NCBI RefSeq assembly: GCF_006716745.1
Contig: NZ_VFPP01000001.1
Coordinates: 3,844,001-3,908,000, forward strand
Direction of reading: 5' to 3'
Origin: Saccharothrix saharensis
GTDB lineage: Bacteria > Actinomycetota > Actinomycetes > Mycobacteriales > Pseudonocardiaceae
DNA: 64,000 bases
In this document: one piece after another, positions 16,176-24,213 of the stretch
How positions within the stretch are numbered: the first letter of the stretch is position 1
Layout: every line of letters starts with the position of its first letter
Made by a program: the position numbers and the translations under genes
Notes under the pieces: model-generated
Database searches by the model: none
What the model was told of the DNA's origin: nothing
What the model saw: the letters and a program-made list of their open reading frames with translations, nothing else

Positions 16176-17458
16176 TCGTTACCTCCACTGGCGGGCTTGA
16201 GGGTCAGGACGGCGCGCGAGTCCGGCCGCAGCGCCTTGGCCGCAGCGGCGACCTCGTCGGTGGTGATGCCGGCCAGCTTGTCCGGCAGCTCGTACAGCAG
16301 CTCGGCCCGCCCGAACAGCAGCTCGGCCGACCCGAGGCCCAGCGTCCGGCTGGTGAGCCGGTCGTGCTCGCGGTGCATGGTCGACACCCAGCGGGCGGTG
16401 ACCTTCGCCAGTTCCTGCTCCGACGGCCCTTCCTCGGCCAACCGCAGCAGCTCCTCGTCCACGGCCGCGAGCACCTGCTCGGAGGTGACCTCCGGCGGGT
16501 GGATCGCGGTGATGCTGAACGTGTCCGGGTCGCGCGCCTCCAACGGCCCGAACAGGCCGCACCCCGCGCCGACGTCCACCACGATCGCGTCCCGGTGGAC
16601 CAGCCGCTGCTGCAACCGCGACCCGTCACCGTCGGTGAGCACCCCGGCCAGGACCAAGTAGGCGAGGTAGCCCTCGACCTCGGTCACCGGGTCCGGGATG
16701 CGGTAGCCCACGGCGATGGCGGGCATCGGCGCGTGCTTGTCGGTGTGCTCGGCGCGCAGCTCGCCCTTCGGCGGGGCCTCGGCGAACGACGGCCGGGACG
16801 GCACCGGACGGGCGGGCACGTCACCGAAGTGCTTCTCGACGAGAGCCTTCGCCCCCTCGGGGTCGAAGTCGCCCGCCACCGTCAGCACGGCGTTGCCCGG
16901 CGCGTAGTAGGTGTCGAAGAACGCGGCGCAGTCGTCCACGGTGGCGTTCTCCAGGTCGGTGAAGTCGCCGTAGCCGTTGTGCGCGTTGGGGAACGTCTGG
17001 AACAGGACCGGTGGCAGGAGGATCCACGGGAACCCCCCGTACGGTCGGTTGAGCACGTTGAGCCTGATCTCCTCCTTCACCACGTCGATCTGGTTGCGCA
17101 GGTTCTCCTCGGTGAGCTTCGGCGCCCGCATGCGGTCCGCCTCGAGGAACAGAGCCCGCTCCAGTGCCGCCGACGGCAGCACTTCGTAGTAGTCGGTGTA
17201 GTCGGGGTGGGTCGACCCGTTGAACGTGCCGCCCGAGGACTGCACGTGCCGGAAGTGGGCCAGCTTCTCCAGGCTCTCGCTGCCCTGGAACATGAGGTGC
17301 TCGAAGAGGTGAGCGAAGCCCGTCCGCCCCTCGGGCTCGGAGCGGAAGCCCACGTCGTAGTGCACGCTCACCCCGACGACCGGGGCGCTGCGGTCGGGTG
17401 CGAGCACCACCCGCAGACCGTTGGGAAGCGTGAACCTGTGCAGTTCGGGTAGCGCCAT
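16172..17458 (-). CDS. M16 family zinc peptidase, catalytic subunit
   Basis: The 428-residue protein carries the inverted zinc motif HLFEH (His50, Glu53, His54) within GFAHLFEHLMFQGSE, followed by the NGSTHPDYTDYYEVLP substrate-groove region and a second homologous half. It starts at ATG 17458. It is first in an operon with the non-catalytic M16 subunit and nudC (4-bp overlaps). The two M16 proteins probably form a heterodimeric clam-shell peptidase. No signal peptide is visible, so it should act in the cytoplasm. Confidence 0.92.
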   Translation of the reverse strand: MALPELHRFTLPNGLRVVLAPDRSAPVVGVSVHYDVGFRSEPEGRTGFAHLFEHLMFQGSESLEKLAHFRHVQSSGGTFNGSTHPDYTDYYEVLPSAALERALFLEADRMRAPKLTEENLRNQIDVVKEEIRLNVLNRPYGGFPWILLPPVLFQTFPNAHNGYGDFTDLENATVDDCAAFFDTYYAPGNAVLTVAGDFDPEGAKALVEKHFGDVPARPVPSRPSFAEAPPKGELRAEHTDKHAPMPAIAVGYRIPDPVTEVEGYLAYLVLAGVLTDGDGSRLQQRLVHRDAIVVDVGAGCGLFGPLEARDPDTFSITAIHPPEVTSEQVLAAVDEELLRLAEEGPSEQELAKVTARWVSTMHREHDRLTSRTLGLGSAELLFGRAELLYELPDKLAGITTDEVAAAAKALRPDSRAVLTLKPASGGNE

Positions 17459-17733
17459 GAACGCAGCCTACGGGTTCACACCACTACCGGGCGCGATGGT
17501 CGCCCACCCACCGAAGCGCCCCGCTACGCCCAGCGCGAACCGACCGGCACCCGACCGGCCGACCAGCGGCTCGACGGCCGATCCGGGACCGGGCGCACGC
17601 CTGCACCGGTCCGGACCACCGCCTGTCTCATCAGGCCGGCCACCCGGTGGAGCCGGCGCGCGTGGACACCGGATCGGCCTCGGCCCTGAATCCCCGCGAA
17701 CCACCACCCGCCGCCCGCGGGGTGGTGTTCGGG
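17459..17733. other. Intergenic region with an imperfect hairpin
   Basis: No gene is supported here. From about 17691 to 17733 a cccgcgaaccaccaccc stretch faces a ggggtggtgttcgggg stretch and can fold into a strong imperfect hairpin. The left arm (ccccgcgaaccaccacc) also occurs at about 59141-59157 next to repeat A copy 2, so this DNA belongs to the same dispersed repeat population. Confidence 0.5.
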
Positions 17734-17787
17734 GATGGGTCCATCGTCGAACCTCTGTTCGAGGAATGCAAGATCACGTTCGGGTGA
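17734..17787 (+). repeat. Dispersed repeat B, copy 1, with a perfect SOS box
   Basis: It shares with 22196-22250 (opposite strand) the ordered blocks atgggtc, TCGAAC-N4-GTTCGA, gagg, gcaagatcacg and tcgggtga. The palindrome at 17747-17762 (TCGAACctctGTTCGA) matches the actinobacterial LexA box consensus exactly. The end overlaps the region just downstream of the DUF2207 stop. No gene on the plus strand is positioned for control by it. Confidence 0.75.
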
Positions 17788-17789
17788 AC

Positions 17790-19430
17790 TCAGCCGCGCA
17801 GCGACCGCAGGTGCCCCGCCTGCGCCAGCACGCCGTCCACCGCGCCCAGGAACACCGGGAACCGCTGCGCGAACCGCCGCAGGTCACCGCCCTGCTCGGC
17901 CTCGCCGAACCAGTACAGCCCCGGCCGCGTGCCCGCGAACGTCGCCAACCACCGCTCGGTCTCCCCCAGCACCACCGCGTACGGCAACGACCGCGAGAAC
18001 ACCATCTCCCGGTCCGACTCCGGGATGTCCTGCGGCGTGGCCGTGTGCAGGTACCCGCGCAACCCGCGCACGTGCTCCAACAGCACGCTCCCGCGCTTGG
18101 TCCGAGCGGGCATGGTGCGCGCGCCCACCGCCAGCGCCACCCCGGCGACCACCACCACCAGCCCGAACAACGCCGCCCCGCCGACCAGCGCCAACACCAC
18201 CGTCGACGCCGCGCCCAGCACGCCGATCCCGACCCCGACCCACCACCACAGGTTCCGCTCCGCGTCCGGCCGCCGCGCGAACCAGTTCTTCGCCACCACG
18301 TCGGCGTACAGCTCGTCCCGCACCAGGGAGAGGTCGATCCGCCTGCCGCGCAGCTCGGACAGCGTCACCGCGTCCACGCCGTCGGGCAACAACGCCTCGT
18401 ACACAGCGCGCTCGTACCCCGACAACGACGGGTCGGCCGGGTTGCGCCGCACGAACCGCCAGTCGTGCCCGTCGACCTCCTCGATCCACACGTAGTTGCG
18501 CACGGCGAGGTCCACGATCGTCGCGGTCACGTCGACCACGTCCACGTGCTCGTCCACCACGGTCCCCACCTGGCCCGGCAGCACGCCGTCGGGAGACGCG
18601 AACGCCACCCGCCCGGAACCGTCCGCGACCAGCACGTTCACCGGCCCGACGTCCCCGGCCAACGCACGCGCGTCACGACCCCGGAGGTACCACAACAACA
18701 ACCCGCCGCACAGCAGCAGCACGACCAGCCCACCGAGACCCGCGCCGGTCAACGGGGTCAACGCGAACGCGGCCGCCAACCCCGACGTCTCCTCGACCCG
18801 CGCGTTCGCGGGCGCCGCGCCCTCCTGCAGCCCCACGGCCACGTCGACCCGCTCACCGGCGGCCAGGCCGATCTCGTTCGCCCGCACGCCACGCCCGTCG
18901 CCCAGGTCCGCGCTGGTGCACGGCTTGGCCGTGCCCGGCTCGCCGGCCAGGCAGTTCACCGACCGCGGCGCGTCCGGCGTGATCACGGAGACCTTCACCG
19001 AGTCGAGGTCGGTGTCCCAGCCGCTCGCCGGCTGCCAGCGCAGCTCCAGCGTGTCGCCGATCCGCGCGACCGCGCCGACCACCGAGTACTTGACGGTGGA
19101 CGTGCCCGCCCGGAGCGCGATCGTGAGCTCGTCGTCGGATCCCGCGGCGGTCCCGTTGCCCTCCACCGCCACGTCCCCGACCTGGAACACCCGCTCGCGC
19201 TCGGCGGACACGGGGACGCGCAGCGGCACGACCCGCGTGGCGGTCCGGCCCTCGGGAACGGTGACCACCTCGGTCACGGTCAGCCTGCCGTCGCGCTCCA
19301 GCTTGAGCCGCACGTCCGCGCCGACCGTCCCGGGCAGCCCGGCCGTGCTGCCCGGTTGCGCCGACGCTGTGCCGACACCCGTGCACAGCGCGACCGCGCA
19401 GAGGGCCGCCGCTCCCCAGTTTTTCAACAC
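17790..19430 (-). CDS. DUF2207-family membrane protein
   Basis: The ~546-residue protein has an N-terminal signal sequence (KNWGAAALCAVALCTGVGTASAQ), an extracytoplasmic beta-rich DUF2207 domain with RDGRLTVTEVVTVPEG and YSVVGAVARI, a transmembrane helix at ~232-252, a cytoplasmic domain, and two more helices at ~395-437. The family is secreted/membrane-anchored and of unknown function. I chose GTG 19430, which places the signal peptide at the N terminus; ATG 19481 would add 17 residues. The frame stays open far upstream on this strand, but that is antisense shadow of the metallopeptidase genes. Confidence 0.85.
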   Translation of the reverse strand: MLKNWGAAALCAVALCTGVGTASAQPGSTAGLPGTVGADVRLKLERDGRLTVTEVVTVPEGRTATRVVPLRVPVSAERERVFQVGDVAVEGNGTAAGSDDELTIALRAGTSTVKYSVVGAVARIGDTLELRWQPASGWDTDLDSVKVSVITPDAPRSVNCLAGEPGTAKPCTSADLGDGRGVRANEIGLAAGERVDVAVGLQEGAAPANARVEETSGLAAAFALTPLTGAGLGGLVVLLLCGGLLLWYLRGRDARALAGDVGPVNVLVADGSGRVAFASPDGVLPGQVGTVVDEHVDVVDVTATIVDLAVRNYVWIEEVDGHDWRFVRRNPADPSLSGYERAVYEALLPDGVDAVTLSELRGRRIDLSLVRDELYADVVAKNWFARRPDAERNLWWWVGVGIGVLGAASTVVLALVGGAALFGLVVVVAGVALAVGARTMPARTKRGSVLLEHVRGLRGYLHTATPQDIPESDREMVFSRSLPYAVVLGETERWLATFAGTRPGLYWFGEAEQGGDLRRFAQRFPVFLGAVDGVLAQAGHLRSLRG

Positions 19431-19505
19431 GGCCGCGGAGAATAGCGGAGTTCCCCTAAGCTCTTGTGCTGATTCGGGCATCCGCGATATGGGGGACCAC
19501 CAGCG

Positions 19506-20804
19506 ATGACGCAACCACCGCCGCCGGGTGGCTGGCCGCCGCCACGACCGGTTGGGCCGCCGCCGGTGCCCGCCCCGCTGCACCCCCAACAGCCCCAGCC
19601 GACCCGCCCCTGGCCCGCACCGCAACAGCCCCAGACCGGCCCCCAGCCCCAGCAGCCCCCGCCGCACGTCCAGCAGCCGCACCCCCAGCAGCCGCACCCC
19701 CAGCAGCCCTGGCCGCCCGCCCGGCCCGCCATGCCGCCGCCGATGGCCGCGCCGCAGCCACCGCCCGTGAACTGGGGACCGCCGCCCGGGCCGCCCCCGG
19801 GATGGGGTCCGGCGCCGATGCCCTACCCGCCGCTGCCGCGCCAGAAGAGCAAGGGCCCCCTGGTGGCGGTGCTGGTCGTCGGTTTCCTCGTGCTGGGCGT
19901 CGCCACGATCGGCATCCTCGCCGCGTCCAACGGCGCGAAAGAGGCGAGCGACTCGGGCAACGCCGGGTACGCGAGCTACACGTACACGCCCGAGCCCACC
20001 ACGACCACGTCCACCACGACGACGACCACCACGGAGAGCAGCAGCAGGCGGTCCACGTCGACCAGCACGCCGAAGGCCGGCCCGAAGGCCAGCATCACGC
20101 TGGGTGACAACCCGATCCACGCCGCGGGGCTGGGCGCGTTCAACATCGCCGGCTGCTCCCTGCCGGGGATGGACTACTCGCCCGCGGGCCAGGACCGGTA
20201 CCTCCGCGCCGCGCTGCCGTGCATCGAGGCGATGTGGAAGCCGTCGTTCGAGCGCGCGAACCTGCCCTACCAGCCGGTGGAGCTGGTCATGGTGACGTCC
20301 CAGATCACCAACACGTGCGGCAACATGGGCCCGGACCGCACCGCCATGTACTGCGACGGCACCATCTACTGGACGCCCAACCACTACGCCAACGAGCAGG
20401 GCTCGGCCAACCCCAACCACCCGGGCAAGTACCTGGGCCAGCTCGCGCACGAGTACGGCCACCACATCCAGTGGCTGTCCGGCATCCTGCGGGCGTCCAG
20501 CCAGGCGCAGTACGAGAAGGGCGGCTGGGACACCCCCGAGGGCCTCGACCTGAACCGCCGCAAGGAGCTGCAGGCCACCTGCTTCGGCGGGATGACGCTG
20601 GCGCCGCTGTCGCACGGCGCGGTGCCGGCCGACGTGATCTCGGTGGCCCTGACGGACGCGGGCAACCGGGGCGACTACCCGATCTACCCGAACCGGGACC
20701 ACGGCGCGCCCGAGCGGAACGCCGCGTGGGTCAACCACGGGTTCAAGAACAACGAGACGAGCGCGTGCAACACTTGGGTGGCGAGCGCGGCGGACGTCAG
20801 CTGA
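19506..20804 (+). CDS. Membrane-anchored neutral zinc metallopeptidase (PF04228-like)
   Basis: The 432-residue protein has a ~110-residue Pro/Gln-rich cytoplasmic N terminus with repeated PHPQQ units, one transmembrane helix (GPLVAVLVVGFLVLGVATIG), a Thr/Ser-rich linker and an extracellular peptidase domain. The zinc motif is HEYGHH (His315, Glu316, His319), with a third ligand probably in KELQATCF. Four or more cysteines in the outer domain could form disulfides. Substrate is unknown. It lies divergent from DUF2207 and 15 bp before a paralogue, which suggests a tandem duplication. Confidence 0.88.
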   Translation: MTQPPPPGGWPPPRPVGPPPVPAPLHPQQPQPTRPWPAPQQPQTGPQPQQPPPHVQQPHPQQPHPQQPWPPARPAMPPPMAAPQPPPVNWGPPPGPPPGWGPAPMPYPPLPRQKSKGPLVAVLVVGFLVLGVATIGILAASNGAKEASDSGNAGYASYTYTPEPTTTTSTTTTTTTESSSRRSTSTSTPKAGPKASITLGDNPIHAAGLGAFNIAGCSLPGMDYSPAGQDRYLRAALPCIEAMWKPSFERANLPYQPVELVMVTSQITNTCGNMGPDRTAMYCDGTIYWTPNHYANEQGSANPNHPGKYLGQLAHEYGHHIQWLSGILRASSQAQYEKGGWDTPEGLDLNRRKELQATCFGGMTLAPLSHGAVPADVISVALTDAGNRGDYPIYPNRDHGAPERNAAWVNHGFKNNETSACNTWVASAADVS

Positions 20805-20819
20805 CCCGACTGGAGGACC

Positions 20820-21719
20820 GTGCACACGCCCGAGGAGCCCAAGAACAACCCGATCGTCCTCATCGGCGTGTTCTCGTTGATCGTGTTGTGCGTGCTGGGC
20901 CTCGGCGGCATCACGCAGCTGGAGACGTCCCGCCGGATCAACGGCCGGCCGGTGGCCGCGCCCGGCGTGACCGGCACCCAGGCGGCCGAGACGGAGGCGC
21001 CGCGGCCGCGGGCCGTGCACCGGCTGGCCGACCACCCGCTGCTCACCGCGCCCGTTCGGCTGCCCGTGGTGGCGTGCACGTTGCCGGGGTTCGGGGTGTC
21101 GGACGCGGAGCTGTCGGCGTACTACAAGGCCGGGGTCGGGTGCCTCGACCAGGCGTGGCGGCCGGTGCTGGAGCAGGCGAACCTGCCGTTCAACCCGCCC
21201 GCGCTGGACACGTCGCCGGACCTGGTCGAGGGGCCGTGCGGCTCGGCGCCCGCGGAGAGCGAGGCGGTCGCGTACTACTGCGGCCGCAACAGGACCATCT
21301 ACATGCCCACGCGGCGGCTGCGTGACAACGGCGGCGGTGAGCGCGCCGGGTCGCACCTGGCGACGTTGGCGCACGAGTACGGGCACCACGTGCAGGCGTT
21401 GAGCGGGATGCTGCGCGCGGCGGACAGCAAGATCGTCTCGGCGGGTGAGGAGACGCCCGCCGGGCTGGAGATGTCGCGGCGGATCGAGCTGCAGGCCAAC
21501 TGCTTCGCCGGGATGTTCCTGGTGGCGGTGTCCGAGTCGATCGGGACCGGGTTGGCGCAGGAGGCGGCGGACGACTTCCAGTACGCCGTCGAGGAGCCGC
21601 CCGAGAAGAACGCCCACGGCAGCCCGGACAACCAGTCCGAGTGGGCGTCGGCGGGGTTCACCGCGGGCGTGACGACGTCGTGCAACACCTACGCGGCCCC
21701 GGCGGAGGACGTCGGCTGA
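20820..21719 (+). CDS. Neutral zinc metallopeptidase paralogue
   Basis: The 299-residue protein starts at GTG 20820 behind a tggagg ribosome site. It has an N-terminal membrane anchor (IVLIGVFSLIVLCVLGLGG), then an outer domain with HEYGHH (His185, Glu186, His189), LSGMLRAAD and RRIELQANCFAGMFL. All of these recur in the upstream paralogue, but the Pro/Gln-rich N terminus is absent. The two are probably cotranscribed. Its 3' end overlaps a converging small membrane protein gene by 31 bp. Confidence 0.87.
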   Translation: MHTPEEPKNNPIVLIGVFSLIVLCVLGLGGITQLETSRRINGRPVAAPGVTGTQAAETEAPRPRAVHRLADHPLLTAPVRLPVVACTLPGFGVSDAELSAYYKAGVGCLDQAWRPVLEQANLPFNPPALDTSPDLVEGPCGSAPAESEAVAYYCGRNRTIYMPTRRLRDNGGGERAGSHLATLAHEYGHHVQALSGMLRAADSKIVSAGEETPAGLEMSRRIELQANCFAGMFLVAVSESIGTGLAQEAADDFQYAVEEPPEKNAHGSPDNQSEWASAGFTAGVTTSCNTYAAPAEDVG

Positions 21720-22126
21720 GAGCGCCTGGTCAGCAGGTAGGCGTAGAGGCCGCCGGCGAGACCGCTCAGGCACATCAGCAACGTGGTCAGCCGGACTTCG
21801 AACGGCATGCCGACGGGTGTGCTGGCCGCCGCTTGGACGGTGAGCTCGCCGTCGGTGTCGGTGGGGACGACGACTTCGACGACCTCGTCGCGCTGGTGGC
21901 CGCAGCCGTCGAGCTTGGCGGTGTGCTTCCGGTCACCGACCGTGAGTTCGACCCGGTCGTAGGCGTCCGCGGCGCCGCAGGAGGCCGGTTCGACGACGGT
22001 GGCGGTGGTCCGCCGGACCTCGGTGGACGCGCGCGGCCACCACAAGGCGACCGCTGCCGCGACCGCCAGCAGGCCCGCGACCAGCAGCACCAGCGCCCAC
22101 CTGACCGGGCTTCGCGGAACCGCCAC
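21689..22126 (-). CDS. Small membrane protein of unknown function
   Basis: The 145-residue product has two predicted transmembrane helices (WALVLLVAGLLAVAAAVALWW near the N terminus and LTTLLMCLSGLAGGLYAYLL near the C terminus) around an outer domain with a Cys pair (PASCGAA and DGCGHQ) and a beta-rich VELTVGDRKHTAKL segment. I do not recognise a family. A perfect SOS box (22222-22237) lies about 100 bp upstream of its start in dispersed repeat B, so damage-inducible expression is possible but untested. Confidence 0.7.
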   Translation of the reverse strand: MAVPRSPVRWALVLLVAGLLAVAAAVALWWPRASTEVRRTTATVVEPASCGAADAYDRVELTVGDRKHTAKLDGCGHQRDEVVEVVVPTDTDGELTVQAAASTPVGMPFEVRLTTLLMCLSGLAGGLYAYLLTRRSQPTSSAGAA

Positions 22127-22195
22127 AGCGTGGATGGTCGCAGACGGGGTGGCGGGTTGTCGTGGGGGCCGAGGCGACGTGCGCCCCCGTGAACA

Positions 22196-22251
22196 TCACC
22201 CGATCGTGATCTTGCCCACCCTCGAACTCCTGTTCGATACTCGACCCATGC
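22196..22251 (-). repeat. Dispersed repeat B, copy 2, with a perfect SOS box
   Basis: On the minus strand this matches 17734-17787 block by block. The palindrome TCGAACtcctGTTCGA (plus-strand bases 22222-22237) is an exact match to the actinobacterial LexA box. In this copy the element lies upstream of the small membrane protein gene at 21689-22126 and reads toward it. Confidence 0.75.
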
Positions 22252-23529
22252 CACTCATCCCGAAATCCACGGAACCCCAACGTCCCCGAGCCCGTCGCCG
22301 GATGCCGCACCGGGCGCCACGACGAGATCTCCGACCTTGGACATGTCGGTCGCGCCTGAGACGGCCCGATCCACGACCGGGCCGTGCCGAGCGGGCACCA
22401 CCGGCGTGGGTCTGACCGCACACCGCCCTGATGACTCTGGATGTTCGTCCACTTCCGACCCGGACACGCGCACGCGCCGGCTGTCACCGCCCGACATCGG
22501 CGCATCCCTCGTGGATCGCAGCGCCCTCATCCTTCGCTCTTCGCCACGAGACGAAGCGCAACCGCTGGAACCGCCCACTGTGCGGAGCGCAGCCGATCCG
22601 CCCACTTGTCCGACTCCCCCGAGCCCACGATCCTCACCGCCGGGTCGCGGCCGGGGCCTACAGACGGCCGGTCTCTCCCGTCCGCGCCCACGTCGAGGGA
22701 GACCGGCCCCTACGCCGGCACATCGCTCGCCGCGCCACCGTTCGCCTGACGCATCGGCCACCGGTGGCACTGGAACCCACCAAGCAGCAGCCTTGGCGTG
22801 GTCTCGGCGCCGGCGACGAGCAGGATCGCGATGATCAGCCGCCGAACAGGGCCGGGCAACCGCAGCCGACCCGCACCCCCACCGGGCCACTGAGCGGGCC
22901 GTCCAGCCAGCCCACTCGTATCCGAGTCCCACAGGGATGCCGTCCGCCGGCACAGACCGCACCATCGAATTGGAGGAACCAGCAATCCCATCCGATGCCC
23001 GCCAACCGAATGCTTGCCGTCCACAGTCGCGCGCGGCGGCAACCTGGATCGCGGTGTCCAGGAACCCCTCGGGTCCACGCTCGGCCTTGACCGGGCTGCC
23101 ACAAGCCTGCTGAGCGGCCCGTCGTCCGGCCATCCCCGCTCGTGCTGGACAACCGTCAGCTCACCAGGCACATCGACGGCCTGTGCCCGCACGAGGTCGC
23201 TGAGCGGCTCGCGGTCCGTTCGGCCCCGCGCATGCTCGATCCACACGCGGTCGTCGTCCGCCAGGAGGTCATCACCAGACCGAAGAAACGGTCGTTCAAC
23301 GGAAGCCCGCCGATCCAACCCCTCGGGGCCGGGCACTCGCCGGCGACGTGTGCCCCACGAGGTCGCTGAGCGGCGCGTCGCCGCAGTCCTGCCGACCCGT
23401 GCTTGCGGTTCGTTGTCACGGCCGGCGACGACGAACCGCAAGGTCGTCACCGACGGTGCGGTCGAGGGAGAGTCACTTGTCCGAGCCCGTCGCGGCCTCA
23501 CGGCTGCGTTGGGCGACGCGACGCAGAAT
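22252..23529. other. 1.3-kb region without an intact gene; internal repeats and possible remnant
   Basis: Open frames here lack family signatures, plausible starts and consistent codon bias, so I annotate none. Imperfect repeated blocks occur: aacccctcggg followed ~37 bp later by gctgagcggc at about 23063-23115 and again at 23316-23375, with another acgaggtcgctgagcgg at 23191-23207. On the minus strand between about 23290 and 23100 one frame reads like protein (DDRVWIEHARGRTDREPLSD) with high third-position GC, so decayed coding DNA is possible. A strong hairpin is listed separately. Confidence 0.4.
23402..23442. repeat. Strong inverted repeat upstream of the response regulator
   Basis: Arms CTTGCGGTTCGT (23402-23413) and ACGAACCGCAAG (23431-23442) pair perfectly over 12 bp, and three further base pairs follow past one wobble. 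It lies about 90 bp before the two-component operon. It could be a terminator-like hairpin, an operator or a remnant of a repeat element. Confidence 0.6.
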
Positions 23530-24213
23530 ATGGAGGTGTCGACTGCTGCCAGGGTGCTGGTGATCGAGGACGCGGAGGCGATCGGTGCCGCGGTGAGTTC
23601 CGCGTTGCGCGATGCGGGGTACCAGGTGTTGGTCCGGCCGGACGGTCGTGACCTGGAAGGCGAGCTGGTCCGGTTCCGGCCGGACCTGGTGGTGCTCGAC
23701 GTGATGCTGCCCGGTCGGGACGGCTTCATGCTCCTGGAGGTCATCCGGCGGGCGTGTGGGGCCGGAGTGGTGATGCTGACCGCCCGGGACGGGGTGTCCG
23801 ATCGGCTGCGGGGGCTTGACCGGGGTGCGGACGACTACGTGGTGAAGCCGTTCGTGCTGGCCGAGCTGGTCGCCCGGGTGAGCGCGGTGCTGCGGCGGCT
23901 GGGGCGGACGCCGTCCACGGTGCAGATCGGCGACTTGGTGGTGGACGCCGACTCGGCGGTGGTGCTGCGGGGTGACGTGTCGATCGAGTTGACGGCCACC
24001 GAGCTGCGTCTGCTGCGGTACCTGGCCGCGCAGCGGGGGCGGGTCGTGGGCAAGACGCAGATCCTCACGGCGGTGTGGGGGTACGAGGACTACGACCCGA
24101 ACCTGGTGGAGGTGCACGTCAGTGCCCTGCGCCGGAAGTTGGAGGAGCACGGGCCGCGGTTGCTGCACACCGTGCGCGGGCTCGGGTACGTGCTGAGGGC
24201 GGACGAGGCGTGA
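23530..24213 (+). CDS. OmpR-family response regulator
   Basis: The 227-residue protein has a receiver domain (phosphoacceptor Asp57 in LVVLDVMLPG, Thr84, Lys106 in VVKPF) and an OmpR/PhoB-type winged helix (LTATELRLLRYLAAQRGRVV, then VEVHVSALRRKLEE and GLGYVL). I chose ATG 23530, where the receiver begins. The receiver opens VLVIEDAEAIG, so an acidic pair is retained. It overlaps the sensor kinase start (GTGA). The signal sensed and the target genes are unknown. Confidence 0.93.
   Translation: MEVSTAARVLVIEDAEAIGAAVSSALRDAGYQVLVRPDGRDLEGELVRFRPDLVVLDVMLPGRDGFMLLEVIRRACGAGVVMLTARDGVSDRLRGLDRGADDYVVKPFVLAELVARVSAVLRRLGRTPSTVQIGDLVVDADSAVVLRGDVSIELTATELRLLRYLAAQRGRVVGKTQILTAVWGYEDYDPNLVEVHVSALRRKLEEHGPRLLHTVRGLGYVLRADEA

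Noticed and set aside
17790..21773. A 1327-residue open frame on the minus strand
   Set aside because: Only 17790-19430 is protein-like (DUF2207). The rest is antisense to the two metallopeptidase genes and stays open because of high GC.
22255..23133. 292-residue minus-strand frame in the gene-poor region
   Set aside because: Composition is typical of translated non-coding high-GC DNA, with no start signal or domain pattern.
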